From: Ephemerocybe angulata
Taxonomy: Eukaryota > Basidiomycota > Agaricomycetes > Agaricales > Psathyrellaceae
Length of the DNA stretch: 64,000 bases
Direction: 5' to 3'
NCBI GenBank assembly: GCA_013368325.1
Contig: JAACJK010000163.1
Location: 248,001 to 312,000 of the forward strand
Positions 57,353 through 64,000 of the stretch are shown here, one piece after another. The position numbers were made by a program, and so were the translations under genes. The notes below the pieces were generated by a model, which was given only the letters and a program-made list of their open reading frames with translations, was not told the DNA's origin and made no database searches. Position 1 is the stretch's first letter, and each line of letters opens with the position of its first letter.

Positions 57353-59952
57353 ATGACAGACCTCTCCTCCTCACATAGCAAACCCCCCTTCCGCCGCCTG
57401 AGGCGGCGGCCCTCTTCTTTTTTCTCCCTACTCACGTCCAAGGCGAGCAGGAGGCGCCCGACGCGGAGGCAGGCAGCGGGCATCCTGGGCTCCGCGAGCC
57501 TCGCGTTCCTCCTCTTCATCTCAGTGATCTTGTTGTGCCCGGTCGCGGTGGGCGCTAGTGGTAGCGATGCGAATGGCATCCCGCATGGCGAGGCGGGCCC
57601 GAGTGGATATGGGACTGTTATAGGTATTGACTTGGGAACGACGTGAGTGAACGATCGCCCTTGTATGTGGTGTTCGGTGGTCCTGATGGACGCATAGGTA
57701 TTCGTGCGTTGCGGTGTATAAAGGCGGGCATGTTGAGATTATCGCGAACGATCAGGGGAATAGGATCACGCCCTCTTGGGTGAGCTTTGGAGAGGAAGAC
57801 CGATTGTAAGTTTCCAGCCCTTCTCCCACCTCCCCGCATGCCCACTGACCATCCTCTGCAGAATTGGCGAGTCCGCCAAAAACGCCTTCCACTCCAACCC
57901 TCGCAACACGATCTTCGACGCCAAGCGCCTCATCGGGCGCAAGCTCTCCGACCCTGAGGTCCAGAAGGACATGAAGCACTGGCCTTTCAAAGTCACAGAA
58001 CGGAATGGAAAGCCCGTTGTGAATGTCCAGTATCAAGGCGAGGCGAAATCCTTCGTGAGTCCCGCTCGCATTACTTCCAGGTAGCAGGGGGCTGATATGG
58101 TTGTGGCATGTAGTCCCCAGAAGAGATCAGCGCCATGGTGTTGACGAGGATGAAGGAGACGGCAGAGTCGTATCTTGGCGAGAAGGTCACCCACGCCGTC
58201 ATAACCGTCCCTGCGTGTACGTGCCCCTCCCTCCACACTCACCTAGAGAGCTGACAGAATGCTGCAGACTTCAACGACGCGCAGCGCCAGGCAACAAAAG
58301 ATGCGGGCACCATCGCGGGCCTGAACGTCGTGCGCGTCATCAATGAGCCCACCGCCGCCGCCATCGCCTACGGGCTCAATAAGGATGGGCCAGAGACCAA
58401 GGTACTCGTGTACGACCTCGGCGGGGGCACGTTCGATGTCTCCATCCTCGGCATCGAAGATAAGGTCTTTGAGGTCCTCTCGACGTCCGGGGACACACAT
58501 CTCGGCGGAGAAGACTTTGACAACCGCGTCATCGACTGGGTCGTCAAGACCTATGAGAAGAAGTACGGTGTGGACGAGGGTGCGGTGGCGAAGAACCAGA
58601 GGGCGATGGGCAAGCTGAAGAAGGCGGTGGAAAATGCGAAGAGGGGCTTGTCTGCGCAGCAGAGTGTGAAGATTGAGATTGAAGGGTTCGAGGGTGGGAG
58701 AGATTTGTCTGAGGTGTTGACGAGGGCAAAGTTCGAGGAGTTGAATGTGGACTTGTTCAGGAGGACGATGAAGCCTATTGAGCAGGCGCTCAAGGACGCC
58801 GGGTTGAAGGGGGAGGACATTGATGAGGTGCGTGTTCCCATAGCTGGATCGTGTGTGTCCGTCTCTGATTTCCGTGCAGATTGTCCTAGTGGGAGGGTCC
58901 ACTCGCATTCCCAAGATTCAGCAGATGCTGAAGGACTACTTCCGCAAAGAGCCATCCCGCGGCGTCAACCCAGACGAAGCGGTCGCCTATGGTGCGGCCA
59001 TCCAGGCCGCTATTATTGGAGGCATGATGGAGCCCGAGGACGATGGAGTCACGATCATGGATGTTAGCGCCCTCACCCTGGGTATTGAGACCACAGGCGG
59101 CATCTTCACACCAATCATCAAGAGAAACTCGATAATTCCAACCAGGAAGAGCCAGATGTACGTGGACTATCTCGGCTTGCAGATCAGTGCCGATACTGAC
59201 TACTCGTTTCCAGCTTCTCGACCGCCTCGGACAACCAACAGACGGTGATGATCCAGGTCTACGAAGGGGAGCGAAGCTTGACGAAGCACAACCACCTCCT
59301 CGGACAGTTCGAGCTGAAGGGCATACCCCCCGCACCGAAGGGCGTACCGCAGATCGAGGTGACCTTCGAGTTGGACGCGAATTCAATCATGAGCATTCGG
59401 GCGAGCGACAAGGGAACGTAAGGCGCTTCTTCTCCGCATTAGCGCGCCTAAATGATGCTAAATTCACCTTGTTTTAGCGGGAAGTCGGAGTCGATCACGA
59501 TCAAGAACGAAAAGGGGCGTTTGTCCCAGGACGAGATAAATCGTATGGTTGCGGAAGGGGAGCGATTCGCCGAGGAGGACGCTATTCATCGTAAACGCCA
59601 AGAAACATTGAACAACCTTTCGGGTCTGGTATACGGCGCCAAGTCGCAGATAGCTGACAAGGAGGGATGGGGAGGAAAGCTGACCGCGGAGGACAAGAAG
59701 AGCCTGGAAGACATTCTGAAGGAGGGTGTCGAATGGGTGGAAGAACATGGAAAGGACGCGTCGGTGGAAGATTTAGAAGAGAAATTGGCAGGTACGTGTC
59801 AGGCTTCATTGGGTCGGCTCCTTCTCTGACATCGTCTGTCGACAGAGGTCCAAAGTAAGATGAACCCTATCACCTCCAGAATTTACGAGAATGGGGCGAG
59901 CGGTGGAAAGGAGGAGTCGGACTGGACTCCCAGAGATGATTCCGAACTATGA
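57353..59952 (+). CDS. KAR2: ER Hsp70 chaperone BiP/Kar2
   Basis: Hsp70 of the ER lumen, about 700 residues. ATG at 57353 starts [20 protein letters not shown]; an unusually long Arg-rich stretch of about 45 residues precedes the hydrophobic [20 protein letters not shown]. The ATPase domain has [11 protein letters not shown], spliced to [20 protein letters not shown], then [68 protein letters not shown] and [15 protein letters not shown]. The substrate domain has [53 protein letters not shown] and [19 protein letters not shown]. The lid holds [17 protein letters not shown]. The C-terminus is RDDSEL, so the ER-retention signal is DSEL instead of HDEL/KDEL. Eight to nine short introns. It ends 40 bp from the convergent PHD gene. 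Confidence 0.93.
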
Positions 59953-59992
59953 TTGTCGCGACGTCTTCAGTGTACTAGTAGATTCTTGACTC

Positions 59993-60691
59993 CTATGTCT
60001 TCCTTTTCTCCACCCACGACGTAACTGAGAAGTAGAACGCGTCTGAATTGAGTTTGTGTGTTGCCTTGGGTTTACGAGAACGATGGGGGGTGGATGACGT
60101 TGATGAGGTTTTCGAACTACGGATCTGGGACAACTTGGTGTCCAAGGGGGCAGACAACTGTGCTTCTTTGAGCCACGGCGGGGCCTCGTATGCTCGAGGA
60201 GGAGCAAGCTGCCCTCTTTTCTGCGCAGCAGCTACATCCGGAATGGACTTGCTGTTCACGGCGGGGTGTCGCACCATCTCCTCGTCATCGCTCGAGACTA
60301 ATGAGACAACTTCCGTTGATGCAGGTGGAGGTGACGATTCTGAGTCTGAGATTTCTATTACATCAGGCTCTTTTGGGCCGCGAATAGCGTCATTTGGTGT
60401 TGACATTCTGAGTTCCGTAGGTTCTGTGGCACCTGCAGACCTGCAGAAGTTGCATCGCCATGCTCCTAAGCCATTCTTCGGATCTCCGCTCTTAGTCGCA
60501 TTGGCTCGAGCGACGAGCTCCCGATCTGTAACTGGGGGGTTATGGCATCCTAGAAAGCGAGATTTGGCAGGGGTTGAAAGCAAAAGAGAGTGGCACTTAC
60601 GGTGATGAAAGCGAAAGGTACAGATGGCACACCTGAGGAGAAAATTCTTTGCAGAAGAGGTGGAAAGGTTGCAGATCTGACAGGCGCTCAT
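59993..60691 (-). CDS. PHD-finger protein with two SUMO-interacting-like motifs
   Basis: Small nuclear protein with an N-terminal PHD-type zinc finger: ATG at 60691 starts MSACQICNLSTSSAKNFLLR, then CAICTFRFHH, a 51-nt intron (GTAAGT...TCTAG) and RCHNPPVTDRELVAR, GAWRCNFCRSAG. The ligands are C4HC3 (CxxC, CxxC, HxxC, CxxC), so it may read histone tails. An in-frame ATG at 60745 is possible but sits close to the divergent gene. The middle carries DVIEISDSESS and VVSLVSSDDEEM, each a hydrophobic patch followed by Ser/acidic residues, as in SUMO-interacting motifs. The C-terminus is Ser/Arg/Lys-rich (SSTPHRSRKPKATHK) and ends FSVTSWVEKRKT. The spliced frame is 215 residues. No full-length family recognised. 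Confidence 0.75.
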   Translation of the reverse strand: MSACQICNLSTSSAKNFLLRCAICTFRFHHRKCHSLLLSTPAKSRFLGCHNPPVTDRELVARANATKSGDPKNGLGAWRCNFCRSAGATEPTELRMSTPNDAIRGPKEPDVIEISDSESSPPPASTEVVSLVSSDDEEMVRHPAVNSKSIPDVAAAQKRGQLAPPRAYEAPPWLKEAQLSAPLDTKLSQIRSSKTSSTSSTPHRSRKPKATHKLNSDAFYFSVTSWVEKRKT

Positions 60692-60816
60692 GGCGGTACG
60701 GGGAAAAGGGGCATCACGTGTGTGTGGCTCCCCGCAGTACGTCATGAGGACAGGCGGGTGGAGTACATAAGGCGTAGGGCTGCAGACCAGGAACGCAACG
60801 CCCCTCTCCCGCAACC

Positions 60817-61804
60817 ATGGCTGATTCCACCTGGAAGGACGGTATTCTCCTCAAAATCACCAATGTCCTCGTCTACTTCCTTTTCCTTGGCTCGAACATC
60901 TACACCGTCGCAGCCCCGTCGTCCGTCTACTACAACGGTCGCGAAACCTACGTGACCCCAGCCCCCTGGGCCTTCCTCATCTGGTCGCTCATCCACGTTC
61001 TCCTCCTCGGAACCGTCATCTACCAGTTCTTCCCCGGTGGAAAGGCCACCGTCGTCGACGCCATCTCGTGGCGCTTCCCTCTCCTTGCCATCCTCAATGC
61101 GGTCTACATCAACGTTTGGGCCTCGCAGCATTACATCGTTGGTACGTACACCCGCAGGCATGACCTCGTGCATAACGTCTTATTTTTGTTATTCTTCAGC
61201 TTTCATCTTCTCTCTGCTCGTTAGCTCCGCAGTTACGGTATGTGGAAGAGCTTTCAATTCTGGGCCCATGTCTGACCCCAAGTTCTCGCACAGCACATCT
61301 ATTATATCGTCAAGAAGCATCACTCGCCCCAATCCTACGCCGATGAGCTCTTCATCCACCTTCCTTTCTCCCTCTACCACGGATGGACCACTGTCCTCGT
61401 TGTCTTGACTGCCTTTGAGGCGTTCGGTGTCAATGCCATCCACCACCACGCAGGCGTCTGGACCAAGGTCTTCGTCTTCCTCGCTTTGTGCGTGTCCCTT
61501 TCCAAACTTACTATTCTATATCTCAAACTTACTTTAACCCCGTAGCTTCTTCTTGGAAGGTACCGCAGCGACGTATGCCTTCTCCACTCCCGAAGGTGAC
61601 CTGCCGGCATCTATCGCCATTGCATGGTCTCTCTGGGCAATCTTTGTCCACCAGAAGTCGTCTGCCTTCGTTCACTGGTCCGCCTTGGCATTCGCCATCC
61701 TTGCCCTCGTCTGGGTTCTCAAGGGTGCCTTCGGCCTCTTCCACCGTGGCCGTGGCGGTCGCGTCGCTCTTGGTGATGAGGAGCGCGCCCCTCTCGTTGG
61801 ATAA
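60817..61804 (+). CDS. Conserved fungal multi-pass membrane protein (DUF1774/TspO-like architecture)
   Basis: About 270 residues with seven or more helices. ATG at 60817 starts [22 protein letters not shown]1 is [19 protein letters not shown]. Then the conserved [55 protein letters not shown], and after an intron [20 protein letters not shown] with [20 protein letters not shown]. Next are [51 protein letters not shown] and [18 protein letters not shown]. The tail is short and charged ([14 protein letters not shown]). The TPxxWxFxIW motif resembles TspO/MBR-related proteins. Function unknown. Divergent from the PHD gene (125 bp). Confidence 0.72.
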
Positions 61805-62267
61805 ACGAGTAACATCAGAATGATCTTTGAAGTCGCTGGACAGGGGAGGTTTGGTCACTGGTGTACGGACATTTACGACTCTACAGTAACGTCGGTTCTA
61901 TTTTTCAGGATACTTGTATTATTAGCAGCTGTCATGCCCTATGAGGGTGTTGTGTATTTGCAGTGAAAATAACACTTACCAGTGTGGGTTCACATTCCAA
62001 GCAGTGATTCGCAAAGAATGAATGCCGGCGATCTCCCTCCAAAGCATAGGAGCGTTAACATTGTTAATAACATGACATGAGGTGTGCTGTGAATCGTCCT
62101 GTCGGAACTTGAGGTGCTCTGGGCCATCGAGGCTTTCGCGCAGGAGGCACGATATAAATAGATTGTGACCGTTCTGTAACGCTATCATCTGACCGTGACA
62201 GTCGCGTTTCCACTCGCGTCCGAAGCAAAGCTTGCACTTACACTCATTCACGTATACCTGGACCAAG
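61805..62267. other. Intergenic, no gene seen
   Basis: 463 bp between the membrane protein stop and the primase start. No family-like reading frame. Confidence 0.5.
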
Positions 62268-63859
62268 ATGGACGCCCTTTCACCTGGTATGAGCCTACCA
62301 TTGAGCGCAATGCATATCTGACGTCTTTGCAGAGGCCATGCTCACCTTCTATCGGCGCTTGTACCCGTTCAAGTCCGTCTACGGCTGGCTCAACCACGAC
62401 CACATGCCAACACGCCTCTGGACACACCGCGAATTCGCTTTCACCCTCGCAGGAGACGTATACGTGCGATACAAGTCGTACAACAACTCCGATGAACTCA
62501 AAGCAGACGTCTGCAAACTCAATCCCTCGCGTTTCGAAATCGGACCTGTCTACTCGGCACGGGTGCGTCTCTCCTGGCCCTTCGCATCCCGAATGACCCT
62601 AACAGACGTGATGCAAAGCCTCGAGACAAGAAAACCCTGCGTACCCTCACCCCCATGCAACGCGAGCTCGTTTTCGATATCGATATGACCGACTACGACG
62701 AGATTCGTACCTGCTGCGCGGACGCCAACATCTGCAAGAAGTGCTGGAAGTGGATCTCCGCGGCTGTCAAGGTCCTGGACCAGGCGATTCGTGAGCAGTA
62801 CGGTTACGAGCAGTTGCTGTGGGTCTACTCTGGACGACGTGGTATCCATTTGTGGATCTCGGATGCGGAAGCCCTCGAGTTGACGGACCAACAGAGGAAG
62901 GCGGTCGTGGGGTGGATGAATGCGGTGTCCCCAGCAGTGGAAGGTACGAAGAGGCCGAATATCAGGACGTCGACGAGGTCGTTGCCGCCACCGCTTGCGT
63001 GCGTCTTTATCTTCACTTCTTTCGCCATGGAGAGTATATGAGGGCTAACCCTTGGCTACAGGGCGGCTCGTGAGATCTTGCTGCCTTACTTTTCGGATAT
63101 CGTATTGGAGGAGCAGGATTGCTTCGGCTCTGAAGAGGGATACGAGAAGCTGCTCGACTTCATCCCAGATAAGAAGATCGCCGATGCGCTGAAGAAGAAG
63201 TGGTCTGCAGACCCCCACAAACCATCCTCCTCGAAATGGATAGACCTTAAAAATGAGGTCAAAGCACTCGAAAAGCACCAGCGCGTACGTCCCGTTAACC
63301 TAGTCTCGGTTTCCTCTGGTGGCTCACAGGACCCGACAGCCCCCGCTCATGGCGGCAATGGAAGACATCGTTCTCCATTATACGTACCCTCGGATCGATG
63401 CCGAAGTCTCCAAGCACCGTAACCATTTACTCAAAGCGCCTTTCTGTGTGCATCCGAAGACGGGGCGGGTCTGTGTCCCCGTTGACCCGCGAGGCATTGA
63501 CAGCTTTGATCCGGAAAAGGTCCCTACGATAGCCCAGCTGCTTGGAGAGCTGGACGCGCTCATCCCCGTGGACGGCCAGGAGAACCAACCGGGTTCGTGA
63601 CCGTTGTGTTCTTTGAAATGTGGCATCGGTGACTGACGAAAGGATCGGAACCCTTGGATTTGCAGAATCAGATGTCCAGCGCACATCCCTCGCACCATAT
63701 GTAGAGTTGTTGGACAAGTACTCTACGTCGCTAATGGACCTGAAGCGCAGGCAGAAACAAGATCCAGGTGCGTCACTTCATCTTTTTCTGATCTTCGTCT
63801 ACAACCCTCCCGGAAAATTTCGAGTGCTGATTCTGAGCGTAGACGTCCTGTCATGGTAA
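62268..63859 (+). CDS. PRI1: DNA primase small (catalytic) subunit
   Basis: Catalytic subunit of the primase-polymerase alpha complex, making RNA primers for replication. ATG at 62268 gives MDALSP, spliced at once to EAMLTFYRRLYPFKSVYGWL. Core motifs: HREFAFTLAGDVYVRYKSY, RELVFDIDMTDYDEIR with the catalytic DxD, CCADANICKKCWKW with zinc-binding cysteines, and LLWVYSGRRGIHLWISDAEA. After an intron the text resumes AAREILLPYFSDIVLEEQDC, then IPDKKIADALKKKW, and PFCVHPKTGRVCVPVDPRGI, another conserved block. The last exon pair gives TSLAPYVELLDKYSTSLMDL and, after an intron, a short end DVLSW with TAA at 63857-63859. About 440 residues, normal length. The splice near 63595-63660 is approximate. 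Confidence 0.92.
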
Positions 63860-63936
63860 TTTTTCCATCGACGTCGGATCTTCCTCACTTCCTGTCTCCC
63901 CATCCCCCGAGCCTTCTTTTTTCCTTCTGTCCTTCT

Positions 63937-64000
63937 ATGCCCACCGCATCTGCTTCCGACTCGATCTCCATTGTTATCGCGTTTATCTGTCACCAATGTC
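63937..64000 (+). CDS. Possible start of a further gene, cut by the window end
   Basis: ATG at 63937 opens MPTASASDSISIVIAFICHQ and stays open to the last base. It follows a pyrimidine-rich stretch (about 63900-63935) typical of fungal promoters. Too short to identify. Confidence 0.25.
   Translation, partial: MPTASASDSISIVIAFICHQC

Noticed and set aside
58243..58914. 223-codon antisense open frame opposite BiP
   Set aside because: Shadow of the Hsp70 coding frame.
1..64000. Prokaryotic-type systems (operons, CRISPR, phage, toxin-antitoxin)
   Set aside because: All genes are eukaryotic with spliceosomal introns; no direct-repeat arrays or phage genes seen.

Overview
This is a window of a eukaryotic genome, most likely an agaricomycete (mushroom-forming) basidiomycete. 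The genes are dense, lie on both strands, and are cut by many short introns (about 44-90 nt, mostly GT...AG). Recognisable proteins include fungus-specific ones: the DASH kinetochore subunit Dad2, a Zn2Cys6 transcription factor, an Mtf2-like protein, a DUF6533-like seven-helix protein and a fungal GPCR. I see no rRNA, tRNA, CRISPR array or intact transposon. Gene spans below run from start to stop codon with introns included; exon joins were made by eye from splice signals, reading frame and family resemblance.

Layout: 0-3.3 kb holds a mitochondrial HAD hydrolase (CECR5/HDHD5 type) and a DUF218-like membrane protein. 3.4-7.9 kb holds two adjacent minus-strand 7TM receptor-like genes. After a gene-poor stretch come a Zn2Cys6 regulator (9.4-10.8 kb), a small uncertain plus-strand gene (11.1-11.5 kb) and a triose-phosphate/nucleotide-sugar-type transporter (11.5-13.2 kb). 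A second gene-poor stretch (13.2-15.1 kb) carries inverted repeats. 15-22 kb holds MED31 divergent from a UCH37-type deubiquitinase, a WW-WW-MyTH4-RhoGAP protein and an Mtf2-like protein. 22-31.9 kb holds a P450, a DMAC1-like small membrane protein, mitochondrial enoyl-CoA hydratase, two tandem YCII-domain genes, a BTB protein and a RING protein. 32-51 kb holds MED12, DAD2, a CSC1/TMEM63 channel, a SCY1-like pseudokinase and MED14. 51-64 kb holds SLX1, a Naa50-like acetyltransferase, PEP carboxykinase, BiP/Kar2, a PHD-finger protein, a multi-pass membrane protein and the DNA primase small subunit.

Most genes are core housekeeping genes rather than a dedicated accessory system. The most notable point is that three of the roughly 25 Mediator subunits (MED31, MED12, MED14) lie within 36 kb. 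A second theme is nuclear proteins (RING, SLX1, PHD) carrying SUMO-interacting-motif-like patches. Adjacent family pairs (two 7TM genes, two YCII genes) suggest local duplication or clustering. PEPCK, BiP and the GNAT gene use strongly C/G-ending codons, unlike the genes before 53 kb. I found no clearly undescribed system; the best candidates for novelty are the small gene at 11.1-11.5 kb, the RING protein with an expanded zinc-binding loop, the tripled palindromes upstream of the transporter, and the unusual termini of BiP.
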